Position numbers and translations under genes: made by a program. A DNA stretch of 64,000 bases from Membranipora membranacea (lineage: Eukaryota; Bryozoa; Gymnolaemata; Cheilostomatida; Membraniporidae). The stretch is taken from NCBI GenBank assembly GCA_914767715.1, contig OU612071.1, positions 4,466,001 through 4,530,000 on the forward strand, read 5' to 3'. Of the stretch, positions 24,201 to 35,308 are shown piece after piece (the first letter of the stretch is position 1; each line of letters opens with the position of its first letter). Below the pieces are notes generated by a model. It was not told the DNA's origin and did not search any database. It worked only from the letters and a program-made list of their open reading frames with translations.

Positions 24201-27200
24201 GAGGCACTCCGGGGAGAAACCAATATCCTGCCCTCATTGTGACTATAGGTAAATTAATTCAAGTTGATTCTCAGGCTAAATTTTGTATCGTCTGTAATAT
24301 ACGCAGTGATGATGAATTACTTGGCGTGTACAAATGTACCGCCAAGTGGCGTGTACCACCACTTTACGAAGTTTGATTGATTATATATAGTCTTATAGAT
24401 TGCAACTTTGATTAATTTCCAACGTCTCAAATCTGACTCATAGGGATCAGGGCTGGCTTAGCGGTAAAAATGTCATACTGATGTTCCAATTTTCCTGGGT
24501 TGAAATGAGATTGCTTCCCATTCTGTGTGTTGTCGCATTCCTCGAGTCTTCAAAATTAAATTTGGTAGTTATCTTCATACAGAGACAACAACCTGTAAGG
24601 TCGAATATCCTTGATTTGACATAATATGATTTGACCTTGTGACCTTTGCAGGTGTCGACAGAAGCAGCAGTTACCGTCTCATTTAGAACAGTATCACAGT
24701 GATATTGACAAGCTTGAGCTGCAAGGTAAAGGGGCCGTACCATTCTCCGCTCGCACCGTTAAGAAGAATAACGCCTGGGTTAAGAAGAAAGGCTCAGAGA
24801 CAGAATACAAGTGCCACAGTTGTGGGTGAGGATATGTTTATATACTCAGTTACATGACGCCCCCCATCTGCTAAAACCTCAGTGAGCACAAACTGTAAAC
24901 TTATAATAATAAACGTAGACAGCCACTCTGTGCACCTTCGATGAGACGTAAAAATATTGAATTCTGTAGCAGCAATGGTGTTTACTCTTATTGTTGATTC
25001 GAAGTCTGCAGTCCAGGTTTTATGTTCGTAATGCAATCAATTTTGATTGGACTTGGAACTTCAAATAGAGTTTGATTCAGCAACTTGTCTGTCTTGATCA
25101 ATTGTATGTAATATTATTGTATTGCAAGTTAGCTTCAAAGCGATCATGGGAAGCTGCAAAATCCAATCCAAACTGATCAATCTGAGTTATTTTAGACTGT
25201 GATATGCAATGATAACCATGAGTAAAGACCATCGCTGCCACACAATTCGATGCTGTAACATCACCCCAATTTTGCACTCCTGGGCATCAATTCTGACCAT
25301 CTATATAGTGTCCTGTCTACGTTTGTTATCATTAGGTCTATGGACAAGACCCGTTGAGGGAGGAACTTTAGGCTTTGGTATGGGACAAGTTTGCTGAGGC
25401 TTTACTGCTTGCTTGATTTGTATTACTTGTGTGTTGTATTCAGCTATCTGGTAGTAGTATTCTAATTGGAAAGTTAATAAACTATTAGGGTTTAGCCGTA
25501 TAAAAGACGGGGTGAGAAATATGTCAAGGTATTAATTTAAAACAAGATATGAGCTCTCTTTAGTTCTACAAAAATAAAACATTTTATATTCAGTATGGTG
25601 GGACAACTTTTAGTTGTCAAGGAAATTATGCAGCAATGGAAGAAGTTGTCTTTACTAATACTGTGAGGATGCAATTCCGAACTATGTTAATGCCAAGTTT
25701 GACCAGGAAGTTACGAAGGCAGGCAGGGTGGCGTAGTGGTTAGGATTTGAGCTCCTCAATCTGAGAGTTGCACGTTCGAATCCCGGTCGCTACCCATGCA
25801 GCTGAAGGAGGAGAGCTCTCTGGACAATAGCCTAGCTTGTCCACTCCTACCTTGTACAGGATTGCGCTAAATTGAATATGTATGACTCTATGTTATATTC
25901 CTGTAAAGATTGCTGGAGAGCAGCTTAATATAAAGTGATTTACATATACAATTCCCCGATTTTATCAACACCTTAAATGTGTTTGCCAAGGTAATATAGT
26001 GGTAGACGATACTCCGAATCCCCACAATCTCTCTTACTAGAAGTTTGATCTAAAGTGAATATTTAACACTTTCCATTCATTCATTTTGCAGATTTTGTTG
26101 GAGATCCAAACTAAGCTATTTGAAGCACATGAAATCAACTCACCAGTTCTCTAAGATCACTCCGAGTCCTTCAGATAACAGTCAGGATGTCAGCCAAGCT
26201 AAGATTACCAGTGAGTTCATCAGTCCTACTGCGGATACAGCACAGAAAGACTTCTCTCTACCGGCAAATAATCAAACAAACACCAATGCCTCCGCTATGC
26301 AAACTTTGTCTTCCTTTAACAGTCTAAATCAAACTCCACAGATCGCTGCTCCTGCTCTGAACAGTAATATGAGCTCTCACCTACCTGCACTAAGCCAACC
26401 CATTGCAGCTGAAGTGTTGGCGCAGAATTTTAGTTCTATTGGAAGCGACGGCACCAATCCCTCAAGTGACCGTCATGTGCCTGGCAATGAGCCTGTTTTT
26501 CAGAACATGGAAAAGGGTCAACTACCCATCAAAATCACCTCTTCAGATACACTGTCTTACCACACGCTCACAGGCTCCGCCCCCTCGGACAAGCCCAGGT
26601 TTGTCTGTGGACATGTGTGTGCGGCGGGATTCAAAACCGAAGAAGATATGCTAATACACCGAGCCCAACATCTCCCTATGTCTACTAATGGTATGTAGGT
26701 CAAGGTTATGACATGACGTCAACCTGGCGACCATAATTTAGATTTACCCACCACATTAAAAATATTCTGACTACATAGGAAATGGAGTGGAATGTGATGT
26801 CAACTGTTGGATTACCACCTTAGCTGTGATTTAATTGATTTAGCTCCTTTTTACAGTTCCTGTCCACTGTGTAAGTTTGAAAGATGACGAAACACGCTAA
26901 AAATCTCTTCATGGCTCCTGGTCCTCAGTTTTTGCTAGCTTGTAACTCGAACCAAAATTCACCGGTATGATCAAGTTGGAGTTGCTCCCCCGCTTTTGTG
27001 GCTGATAAATGGAGGGGAGCAGCTCCAAGCTTGTTTAGGTCGAAGAGTTTCTCATTTCTCATGGCAGGTTATCGAGAATTTACTGACCATTCATCAGTAA
27101 ATCAACCTCTTATTGTGCTATCCGAAATGAAGTACTCCCAAACATAAGATTTCACAACTGTTTTCAACCTGACTTATTTTATATTTTCAGATTACAGTGC

Positions 27201-27264
27201 TCAGCAGTATCGTCCGACGACGAGAGAATTCGGCACTGACACTAGTGACCTTATGAATCATTGA
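18068..27264 (+). CDS. C2H2 zinc-finger protein, complete ten-exon gene, 572 aa
   Basis: Coding exons 18108-18260, 18855-19017, 19506-19558, 20039-20124, 21027-21241, 22679-22776, 24145-24248, 24652-24825, 26092-26690 and 27191-27264 join without a frame break into 573 codons including TGA. Residues 1-172 are low-complexity with no known domain. Six classical fingers follow (Cys-Cys-His-His at 175/178/191/195, 202/205/218/222, 229/232/245/249, 257/260/273/277, 285/288/301/306, 345/348/361/366). Several have the CxxCxY style seen in REST-like and other poly-finger DNA-binding proteins. A Ser/Asn/Pro-rich stretch (367-515) precedes a degenerate finger at 521-542 (Cys-x3-Cys). A nuclear DNA-binding regulator is likely; the orthologue is not recognised. 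The gene is head to head with RALGPS. Confidence 0.9.
18855..19017 (+). CDS. zinc-finger gene exon 2
   Basis: 163 bases after GATTTTTTAG, phase 0 to 1, donor GTGAGA. It encodes a Gln/Ala/Ser/Pro-rich region (SDAVSSQYHSLITEQAQAAA) with no recognised domain. Confidence 0.85.
19506..19558 (+). CDS. zinc-finger gene exon 3 (53 bp)
   Basis: This micro-exon is invisible to ORF searches. It starts after TATATAG, completes the Glu codon split by the previous exon, reads AVPIIQQWNSVKFAENN and ends in phase 0 at GTAAGT. Support comes from the phase match on both sides. Confidence 0.75.
20039..20124 (+). CDS. zinc-finger gene exon 4
   Basis: 86 bases between TTTGCAG and GTAAGT, phase 0 to 2, encoding APALLTVVNTPFVTTETQEP and ending MVDQEKGR. 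Confidence 0.85.
20723..20906. repeat. diverged interspersed repeat, related to 27654-27826
   Basis: It shares scattered exact words with the 27.6 kb copy in the same order (GTGTTATCTACTCAT, GTGTGCTT or TGTGCTTG, TTTTGGTTTTG, CTCCAAATTGTT, CCAGTCT). The plus-strand frame across it is not a gene. Confidence 0.6.
21027..21241 (+). CDS. zinc-finger gene exon 5 (fingers 1 and 2)
   Basis: 215 bases between TTGCAG and GTGAGT. After a basic stretch (VRRSKAKERP, a possible nuclear localisation signal) come two complete C2H2 fingers, with CSLCSYTSRWSHGLTNHKRT and CSHCEYSTPWKGDLTNHQRV before their last histidines. The donor lies just after finger 2. Confidence 0.95.
21743..22016. other. intron stretch before the minisatellite
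   Basis: Ordinary-looking intron sequence without a recognised feature, leading into the 29 bp repeat array. Confidence 0.3.
22017..22678 (+). repeat. 29 bp minisatellite, about 23 units, each ending in an acceptor-like CATGTAG
   Basis: The unit is CTGATGTGATTATGACTG then TTCTCATGTAG. CATGTAG occurs 23 times at 29-base spacing, and the last one (ending 22678) is the acceptor of the next exon. Twelve units form a higher-order duplication: 22071 onward and 22419 onward are identical for about 220 bases, 348 bases apart. Every unit also carries CTGAT, which fits a branch-point consensus, at a suitable distance before its AG. Confidence 0.95.
22679..22776 (+). CDS. zinc-finger gene exon 6 (finger 3)
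   Basis: 98 bases, phase 1 to 0, encoding finger 3 (CGECDYKSNKKQGLQKHMRM before the last His) and the linker HTGAKPFK, a variant of the standard TGEKPF linker. Its acceptor is the last unit of the minisatellite; the donor is GTTAGT. Confidence 0.95.
22821..23277. mobile_element. MITE-like element, distant relative of 17341-17852
   Basis: It starts ATAGACAGTTTTTTTATAGC then GGAGTTGTCCCCTC and ends GCAGCTCTAAAAATAGGTCC then AGAAAACTGATAT, an imperfect inverted repeat of the ends. The middle has CTTCAGCATCT and AGATGCTGAA as a second inverted pair. It lies in intron 6 of the zinc-finger gene. Confidence 0.65.
23557..23731. mobile_element. short MITE, CCTATAGGAGTTTA termini
   Basis: CCCTATAGGAGTTTAGTTTT at the left is mirrored by AAATTAAACTCCTATAGG at the right, about 175 bases end to end, with internal repeats of GAAATTTAGTA and ACTAGTGAAA. 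It lies in the same intron as 22821-23277. Confidence 0.72.
24145..24248 (+). CDS. zinc-finger gene exon 7 (finger 4)
   Basis: 104 bases after GTTCTTCAG, phase 0 to 2, donor GTAAAT. It encodes finger 4 (CTQCSYESSQPGNLKKHMMR before the last His), a canonical-type SGEKP linker, and the Cys pair of finger 5 (CPHCDY). Confidence 0.95.
24652..24825 (+). CDS. zinc-finger gene exon 8 (finger 5 and start of finger 6)
   Basis: 174 bases after CTTTGCAG, phase 2-2, donor GTGAGG. It finishes finger 5 with His-x4-His (HLEQYH), has a Lys-rich spacer (VKKNNAWVKKKG) and begins finger 6 with YKCHSCG. Confidence 0.95.
25726..25946 (+). mobile_element. tRNA-derived SINE, family B
   Basis: It starts GGGTGGCGTAGTGGTTAGG (A box TGGCGTAGTGG) and has a good B box, GTTCGAATCCC, 40 bases on, followed by an unrelated tail of about 150 bases. 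The head resembles a tRNA but continues directly into the tail, so it is a SINE and not a tRNA gene. It lies in intron 8 of the zinc-finger gene. Confidence 0.8.
26092..26690 (+). CDS. zinc-finger gene exon 9 (end of finger 6, Ser/Asn/Pro region, degenerate finger)
   Basis: 599 bases after ATTTTGCAG. It completes finger 6 (FCWRSKLSYLKHMKSTH), continues into a Ser/Thr/Asn/Pro-rich region typical of a disordered effector segment, and ends with CGHVCAAGFKTEEDMLIHRA then QH, a finger with three residues between its cysteines. An in-frame TAG follows at 26696-26698, but the bases before it form the donor GTATGT, and splicing there gives the last exon in frame. Confidence 0.92.
27191..27264 (+). 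CDS. zinc-finger gene last coding exon
   Basis: 74 bases after ATATTTTCAG in matching phase, encoding YSAQQYRPTTREFGTDTSDL and MNH, then TGA at 27262-27264. If intron 9 is retained the protein would end 22 residues earlier, two codons after exon 9. Confidence 0.78.
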
Positions 27265-27533
27265 CATCTTAATAGGCAGTCTAAGTGCCTAGACTGTGAA
27301 TCAAAATTAGCTAGTGAATGGACTGTGTCCACAAGATATCAAATAGTTCTACTACGACAATGCTCCATTTCAATTATAAAATCAATCTCACTTTATACTA
27401 ACCTTTTTTATCATTGTACTCTATCACCTATAGTATTGTTATTTTCAAGTCATTTTCTGCTCATTCTGATATGTATATATTATCTATATCGAAATATATA
27501 TATGAAAATTACTGATGCTCTCCTAGGTTTGAA

Positions 27534-27921
27534 AGCTGTTGACAGCTGGGGCTCCCTGCACGCAAAGCTGTCTTCAGTTTATTCAGAGAAATAGAGCGAT
27601 CTTGAATTTTAAAACTCTCATCTTCAGACTTAATTCTTCAAAACAACTGGACCGTGGTGTTATCTACTCATTTCTGCCTAGAATGACCCGTGTGCTTAAG
27701 TTTTGGTTTTGTGTTGATAGGCTGATGAGTTTCAGTTTGTTATTGCTTGGAGTTGTTTGTCCAAAACACCTTATCTGGGTAGCTAACTCCAAATTGTTGG
27801 ACTGAATTCCAGTCTAAAATCTTTTAGTGATTTTTCAATTAAACTGACTAAATCTTTTCTTCAACTTTAAAACACTCAATCTTCAGTAAAATACGCAGGG
27901 AGCCCCACAGCTCGTTTCTGA
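27534..27921. mobile_element. foldback element, AGCTGTGGGGCTCCCTGCG termini
   Basis: CAGCTGGGGCTCCCTGCACG on the left faces CGCAGGGAGCCCCACAGCT on the right. The internal part (27654-27826) is a diverged copy of 20723-20906 in intron 4 of the zinc-finger gene: both have GTGTTATCTACTCAT, TTTGGTTTTG and AACTCCAAATTGTT. The open frames here are not genes. Confidence 0.65.
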
Positions 27922-28289
27922 GGGAAACCATCTTGTTTGTTGCCTGCAAATTTTGTTTCATCTCACTCACCAATCAAATTCAGTATTAACTGTTAAGTCA
28001 TGCAGCGCAATTGGTCTATAAAACTGCACGGCAGCATTGTGGGATATAAAGCTGTAATGCATTCCAGTCCCCTTAAATGACTAGCAAATCCACTAATTCC
28101 ATCTTTTATTCAATAATCAGATGTCACACCGAAGTTTGGTTGGTCGGTTAGTTTATGAAATTTTCTTCTCTATCATACTATCAAATAATAATAATAACAA
28201 TACTTTCTGTTCTCGTTTTGCTGTTCCAATTACTAAAGTTTCAATAACATGTTCATAACCTGAATCGAGAGTTATCCTCTACTAGCAAT

Positions 28290-28766
28290 CTGCCTTCGGA
28301 AGGATCACAGCAATAAATAGTCTGGCAGCTAGTTCTTGCGGGTAAAAATTATGTGTAGTGTTAGGAATTGTCCTCCCTTCTCATCTAAGAGCTATGAGGT
28401 ATTTATGCCCTAGTGCTGTGCCAACATAATAAGCTTACACTTCAAAATACATCTAATTGCCATTCATTCCCGCATAAGTTCAAAATAAATATATAGTTCC
28501 ATTGTCAGGAGACATTTTACAACAGTAGATAACTTCATTTAATAATTTTTACAGTTGTCTCAAGTAGATTGAAGTATTAGCTCATTAGGTTGGCACAGCA
28601 CTAGGGCGCATAAATACCTCATAGCTCTTAGATGAGAAGGGAGGACAATCCCTAACACTACACATAATTTTTACCCAGAAGTGCTCTGAATTTTGAAATG
28701 AAAAAATATTGCATAATTACTACAGAACTAGCTGCCAGACTATATATTGCTGTGGTCCTTCCGTAG
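28290..28766. mobile_element. 477 bp foldback MITE, arms about 135 bp
   Basis: CTGCCTTCGGAAGGATCACA at the left is mirrored by TGTGGTCCTTCCGTAG at the right. The arms pair further through CTAAGAGCTATGAGGTATTT / AAATACCTCATAGCTCTTAG and GCACAGCACTAGGGC. No coding potential. Confidence 0.88.
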
Positions 28767-29514
28767 TCTTTAACTTTTTTGTCTGGGGAAAACTCTGTAA
28801 TTATAATGTGATACTTGAATTTTCCTATAAGCTCTGGTGATTTTCAGCCTACTTCCGACAATATGCCTCATACGACGCTCAGGGCTCTGCCAGGCAAAAC
28901 ACACTCTCAATGCACTGTGTGCTACCCTTATCCTTGCAGTTTAATTACCTTGAGTTACCTTCAGATGGAGGCAAAGTAAGCAAAGGCCTATGTATGAGTA
29001 TCTCATAGCCTGATAATCTCCCTAGAATAGAAAAAAGCTTAGTTATTTATACAACCAGTGGATTGAAACTTGGGATAGTCAGTTAGTCATTGCAACCTTG
29101 CCTTGTCTTGCCCTGGAATGTTTTGACACTAAATGTAAACCTCGAAATCATTCAGATTACTAAATGAAGTATTAAAAAAAAAATTTTACGGTTGAACTTG
29201 AACCACACTTTTCCAGAATTGTCACAGCAAGACAAAGAGTCGGACAACTTTGAAATATTTAGATCATCTACACCTACAGAGACAAGTCTTTTCACCAATA
29301 TGTAACTGGTTCATGCTTTCTGTCATTGTGGTGGTGACGCAGATCATTATCAGTTCTAGTTTTGTCTTATTTGAATATCACATTCAGCGATCGTTATGAG
29401 GGTATTCACCGAATGGTACAGCTGTGGTGAGGTATGCTAACATCTCTGGAAAACGTGTTATGGTGAAGGGATTCACAGCATTGCACAGCTTATAGTCGTT
29501 CTAAGTTTTCATCT

Positions 29515-29568
29515 CACTGCTCACTGCTCACTGCTCACTGCTCACTGCTCACTGCTCACTGTTCACTG
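29515..29568. repeat. CACTGCT heptanucleotide repeat
   Basis: Seven tandem copies of TCACTGC, the sixth with one substitution (TCACTGT). Confidence 0.92.
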
Positions 29569-32500
29569 CACACACAATTTCACAGTGTCTATAATTGCTA
29601 ATGTAAGGCAATGTTTCCTTTGTTTTGGTCTGCATTTTTGAATAAGAAGAAAAACACATAGTCCGGTGGCAGCCTATGTAAAATATGGCTAGAAATGCAA
29701 CTTTATTTGTGGTTTTGGAAGGATAAGGTTTGTCAGTTGTTATTAGATGAGATTTTAAAGCTGATCGCAATGGTAGTATTGTACCTTACACTAAGTTGCA
29801 CAATAGGCCGCTAATTGCCAAAAGCGCTGCCGGTAAAAGGGAAAGTGATCAAAAGATGATGATACGGTTTCAAAACATCCAAAACCTGAAAGAGCATGTC
29901 ATAATTGATGGATTTACAACTTAACATGGGTTTGCTATCACGAGTAGCCGAGATGTGGCCAACAACAGTTTCAATACCCCCATATATCACCTGTAGATAA
30001 CCATCATTAAAGCGAAAGCACGTTTTCAATTTTGCTGCCGCCTTGAAAACTGGCTTTGTATGTTTTCTTGAGAGACAACTAATAGTCATGAACTCTTTTG
30101 TAAGGGTTAGCCATTTTATTTCGTAGATGTAATATTGATTCCATCAGTTGGCGGCCATTTTGATTTTCACAAATGTCCCAGACATAGCTCAAGCGATACT
30201 TTTTGCTGATTGGTCAATATCGTCCTGTTGTTATTCCTGAGGAAGAGGGATTTCATTGCTCAAATCCCATGTGGGATTTCGGAATCTTTCGATATAACTA
30301 TATGTGGGTGTACAGGTATGAGCAGTGCTGGATGCCTTGTGTAAGCATGTGTGACCAGCTTGTTGCACGCCATTATTCTGTATGAAACAAAGTCAAACAT
30401 CATGAACTCGTTCTAATCGCCCGAGCTTATTGAACCCTAGCCTGATAGAAACTTGAGCAGCAACAGAAACTGCATAGACTTTCCTAACATCATTCATTGC
30501 AGAATGATGTTATTTTTGATGTTTGTAAATTTGTCTGTAAAACTTTCCTGTAAATATTTCCTATTTGCTTTTAAAACCCAAATCTTTGTATGACCTGTAT
30601 GCTGAGGTCACCTGTTGTTGCTCTGTGACCTTTGTTACACAGACAGACATGATAGATAATACCCACTGTTGCATTTACTCTTACCCAGTGTATGTCTATG
30701 TTTTATGTTTGCACCTTTTGTAATTTTATGGTTAACTATCATTTGCTACAAATCGGAGTTCCTTTGTTTGTGTGTTTTTCAGCCTGTTTTAAGAAGCTTT
30801 CTTGCAGGGAAATGTGAAACCTTGTACTTAAACATTTTACACACTTTATCATATTAAAATATACACACATAAACATACACAGTATATTTATCAAGTTAGC
30901 CTGAAGTCAGGGTTGAATTCCCCCGCCTCCGCCTCCGTTCTTATCAGTGGAGGGAGAGCAGTGCTCCAAATGAGGACACAATGAATCAGGCTTGATGTAA
31001 TTACCATATCGTACATTAATATGCTGGTTTAGCATACTGATGGGACCAACGACTTGTTGGGGTTAACTAACTCAATCATAATTATTTGTAATGCAAAGTT
31101 TGAACTTGTATAATGTAATGTTTAATCATATTTTACAACAAACATAATTCACCAATGAAGGTTATCTATCACGCAGTCTGTAGAAAGGATAGCTTATCAG
31201 TTTTCCATTGAAATGTTTACATTATAGAGCGGAAAACCATAAAATAAAACACTGTGTATTTGGCAAAAAAGCATTGAACAAGTTCCCTGCCACTTCTTTG
31301 TTGTCATTTGAGAACTGCTGGTTGTCTGTTGTTACCACAGCTGACTGTTTAGGCAGCTACAGGTTGAGCTCAGTTCATGTCCACTGATTTTGCTTATTTG
31401 TTAACTGTTAGCATGTGTCGTTTCGTGTTCCTTGGTAACTCAATTTTGTCAAGAGGTTGAGCAATCAAACCTCACCCATTACCTGCTGTCGTGGGTATGT
31501 ACCAGGTAGTGAAGGCATCAATCAGCTAAAGTGTCACCAGTGTCAGCAGCTGCCAAAAAAAATTACACTACACTGCCAATAAAGAAAATATTACTAGTAC
31601 TGAAGCACGAAAAATATTTGGCAAGAAAGCTGGATAACACACATTTTCCCTCCATTGTCAAATTCCTTGCTTTAATACATGGTTTATTATATAAAAAGGA
31701 GCTAGTAATTCAACCTGCCAATTTTAAAAACATTGAAATAACTTATAACTCAATCTTTGTCATTCCTGGTCGTATTTTTTGCCTTCAGATATGGATTACT
31801 AAATGCACATAAATCAGGCTAACAGGCAGATATTAGCGTCATTTAGCCCTTTTAACTTCCCATCTGAAATAATTTGTCAGCCTACATACTATAGCCACCT
31901 CAAAAGAGGGCTCTATGGTCTCAGTGGTTACTGATATCCAGTTGGTCTTATGGTACCACCCACCCAATTCTTAGGCGTTATTTATACGTAACTCTTCAAA
32001 GCAAATGAGCAGATAACTCTATCGCAAGACACCTAAAGGTAATCTTCACACAAACCAAAAATCAAACTTCACAGAATACTCGGGAACAGGGACCTATAAC
32101 AAAAGTATAAGGCTAGTTCTTATGTGGTTTACAATTAAATCAGCCTAGTATGAGCTAGAAATTAGACAGAATATTACAAGTGAGAATCTGAATAAAAGGT
32201 GGGGTTTGTTGAAGGCGCACATTAAGGTAATGCAATTAACCTGAAGGGTGACATATCACTAGTAACCTGTTGTAAAAGTTAATCCAAACTTAGAGATCTG
32301 GACAAAAATTGATGACAGGTGAATAGTTGCAACAGAAAAACTTTGTCCGTTGTGCGCCGATAGATCATTGGTTAATGCTATGGAAAAGTAAATGTTCACA
32401 CCAAAGGCAATTTTGTAACTACCAGGCGCATAGCTTGGGGACCGATGTTGTGATACGAGTCTCATTGCGCTCTAATGACAGTGACACAAAGTTACTCGTA

Positions 32501-33190
32501 TGATTTATTCATGTTTTGCATCTAAGAGCTCACTATTTCTAATTGTGGGTGGGTGACCTTTCATTATGGGAACTAAGGCTACAAAAGGTAATGAAGCAAT
32601 TCACTGTATCAATCCATTTGGCAATGATTCCAAGGACTTAATAGAAGATCCCTTATTCCATTTCATGAGTGTAAGTGTGGCTGTAAGGATAAGGGAGAAA
32701 GAGCTAAACAACAAAATTAATGTTCAGTTGTTAACCACTGTGAAGACATAATATTATCAATTTTATGGTTCTGTTTATTTTCAAACTTTGCATTCAATAT
32801 GTATTTGTACGTCAATCAACCCTTTGAACTCCTAGTATTGTGGTGGTCACCTACCAATTACTGGTATTGATGACATAACTGAGGGGAAACAAATTTGTTG
32901 ATGGTGACATTCAAACTCATATGAAGATTAACACTTAAATCATTGTTGGCATGTAATTATCTTGAATCCATTTTCTTCTCATGTCTATGGTCCATCATGC
33001 AACCAATTTTCAGCATCTTAATACCAATAAATGGTGGCCCCACTGAATATATGCACTACTAAGCTGTGTGCCCGGGTTACGAGAACCAATAGCAATTGGA
33101 AACATTGTAGGCCCCGTATGAGTTGTCCTACCAGTCAGCCTACGGTTGACCAAAACCGCCAATTTTCCCACATAATATCACCAGTGCCTG
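29569..33190. other. gene-less stretch between convergent genes
   Basis: No exon chain or repeat structure is recognised. Several isolated frames of 60-93 codons occur on both strands and look random (AT-rich, no domain, no splice context). Confidence 0.4.
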
Positions 33191-33195
33191 TATTT

Positions 33196-33290
33196 AGTAG
33201 AGTTTTTGGTTGACCAAATCCGCCACTGTAGCTGCAAATCATACTTTTTTTTCATTTGAGTTGCGGTTTTGGTCGACCAAAAACTCTACT
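33196..33290. repeat. 95 bp foldback with GGTYGACC motifs
   Basis: AGTAGAGTTTTTGGTTGACC is mirrored by GGTCGACCAAAAACTCTACT; each arm continues into the CCGC/GCGG bases. A third GGTTGACCAAAACCGCCA stands upstream near 33143. Confidence 0.87.
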
Positions 33291-33539
33291 GATTCACGTG
33301 GCAGCCAGTGTGGACGGGATTTAACATTTATAACGGGATAACAGTTAAAATTTCACAGTTTTTGTCTGTATGATTAAATCATACTTGATTTTTTGTGGCC
33401 CATTTCCGGTCTATGTACACAAGAATACCTCCACCTTGACTTTTTCCATTTGCATCTGTGTATCTGTAATTCCACTCCACTGTCCTGATAAAGAAGGATC
33501 TTTGATGGTGGTTGAATAGCGAGCCACAAATAGTGATAT

Positions 33540-34056
33540 TGTGGCTGCGGATCAGTGCGTTATTGGCGCCCCAATCCTGGATCTGGTCTGGGGGCTAGCT
33601 AGTAATTGCTATTTGTGACGCGAGCCATTGTCTCGTTGTGATAGCTGGGTGTAGTGCGGGGCCCGGCTTTGTTAAATTATAATCGCCTTTCAGTGCGGGT
33701 TTGCTGACAGATGAGTGAACATCTTTGTCATTATATTATTATCAGCAATAGAGTAAATGAAGGATATAATATCCATAAGGAGCACTGAGGTAAATATAAA
33801 GTCTTTTTGGTTTGTATGTTTTGATGTAATTTGCCTTATGTTTTTGATGCAATTCGCATTTACATTTCATGTTTATTTTTCTTCCAATTGATGGCACCGA
33901 TTGTCTCTAAGACCAAAACTTTATAAGCACAATCTTTATTACAGTTTTACGATGCCAATACACCAATAAAGACCTAAACGTTCATCCGTCATTCTCCACT
34001 CCGTATAACTTCAAAACCCGCACTCATCCCATACTGCAGTTGCAACTGCAGTAACA
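33540..34056 (+). repeat. 5' LTR
   Basis: 517 bases, TG...CA. It contains a TATAAA at 33795 and an AATAAA at 33965, the expected order for promoter and polyadenylation signal in an LTR. It ends with the small inverted motif CTGCAGTTGCAACTGCAG. Confidence 0.93.
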
Positions 34057-34162
34057 GTAAAACTCAATTCTATGGGATTAATATCAGCAGCACTGTCAAC
34101 ATAGCTGCCTAAGGACTAACGACCACAAGTCCTTTTGTATATGTCTATCAATAAACGGCGAA

Positions 34163-34395
34163 TATGGCCCAGAGGTATATTATGCTACAGGAAATCTTAC
34201 CATCCATCAGCTACTGTTAACTACTAAAGATCTATACACTCATACTGTAAATCTAGCTGTACAGCTCTCCATCAACACAATACCGCTCAGAGGTACATTA
34301 CGATACATGAAAGTTCTAACCACTGAACTGTTTACTGCTGCAGATCGGCACACGCTAACTGTTAATCTTACTGTGCAGCTCTCCATCAGCAAGAA
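34163..34395 (+). repeat. tandem duplication in the LTR element leader
   Basis: Two diverged units of about 115 bases share CAGAGGTA(T/C)ATTA, CTGT(A/T)AAT and CAGCTCTCCATCA. They lie between the 5' LTR and the first reading frame. Confidence 0.75.
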
Positions 34396-34849
34396 GAATA
34401 CACCACATACACAGACACAGACACAGCAGTAACCACGGTATTTGAAGCGATTATTGTATCATTGAATTCAGTTTCTACATGCCAAGCTACCGGCATTTCG
34501 CTGTATCATTACATGTGGTTCAACTTTATAGCTTGTGATTAGAAAACGAAGGAAAATTAATTTTCTTTTTTGTGTGGTTTTAATTTGTGAGTAAAAATTA
34601 TTTTTTGATGTGTCACACCCAGTGCATCCTAGCTTATTCGTTTGCATATCAGCACTGTGGGGCCTTTGTAAGAGCAGCGCTGGGTCTTGTACTGCTCTTT
34701 GTTGTTATTGCGTGCATTTGTTCGCCGTCTGTGGGCGGCCGTTGCTGGTTGGTACTCTGGGCCAGGGTCAGGGGAGCTGTGCTATCTTTCCCAGCGTTGA
34801 TTCATAGAAACAAAGTACGATTTGGGCTTTATAATCTAAAATCTCAATC

Positions 34850-35308
34850 ATGTCAACTGGTAATTTTACTGAGAGTGAACTCCAGGCTAAACGTGTATTT
34901 GAGCTGCGAGCTATACTACAGTCAAAAAACAAACCAGTTTATGGATCAAAACAGCAGTTGATAGAGGAAATTTTGGCGCATTATGATTCAGTCCCAATAT
35001 GCAGACGAGAGATGCAAAATGAAATATCTCGTCTCCAGTCAGAAATTTCCAATATGACATCTGCATTGACTGATGAGTTCAGACACACCATGATGCTCTT
35101 CCAAAGTAGCCCAATTGGCAGTGAAGCAGAGGCAGCGGGGAATTTTGAGGAGCCCATTCTAATCAACCCCATCATTAAACAGCCGTTTTTAAGAAATCAG
35201 ATGGGTAAACAAACTAAGCCAACAAAGGCTGATGGGCATCAAATTGAAATGACCAAACCCAAGGTTGCACAAAAATCAAACGAAGTGAGATTTCAGAGAG
35301 TTTTATAA
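34850..35308 (+). CDS. LTR element ORF1, SAP-like N-terminus
   Basis: 152 codons from ATG 34850. Residues about 10-45 resemble a SAP-type helix-extended-helix motif (VFELRAILQSKNKPVYGSKQ then QLIEEILAHY). A predicted coiled-coil stretch follows (MQNEISRLQSEISNMTSAL). This arrangement is seen in gag-like proteins of some retroelements; the functional claim is an inference. The frame ends at TAA 35306-35308, and the next open stretch lies in another frame. Confidence 0.65.
   Translation: MSTGNFTESELQAKRVFELRAILQSKNKPVYGSKQQLIEEILAHYDSVPICRREMQNEISRLQSEISNMTSALTDEFRHTMMLFQSSPIGSEAEAAGNFEEPILINPIIKQPFLRNQMGKQTKPTKADGHQIEMTKPKVAQKSNEVRFQRVL

Noticed and set aside
25726-25800. A tRNA gene (good A and B boxes)
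   Set aside because: The tRNA-like head runs directly into a non-tRNA tail and the acceptor stem is imperfect, so it is a SINE. The same holds for 41429, 44586-44812 and 55411.
34587-34961. 124-codon frame in the LTR element
   Set aside because: It overlaps ORF1 in another frame, starts in the leader and has no domain.
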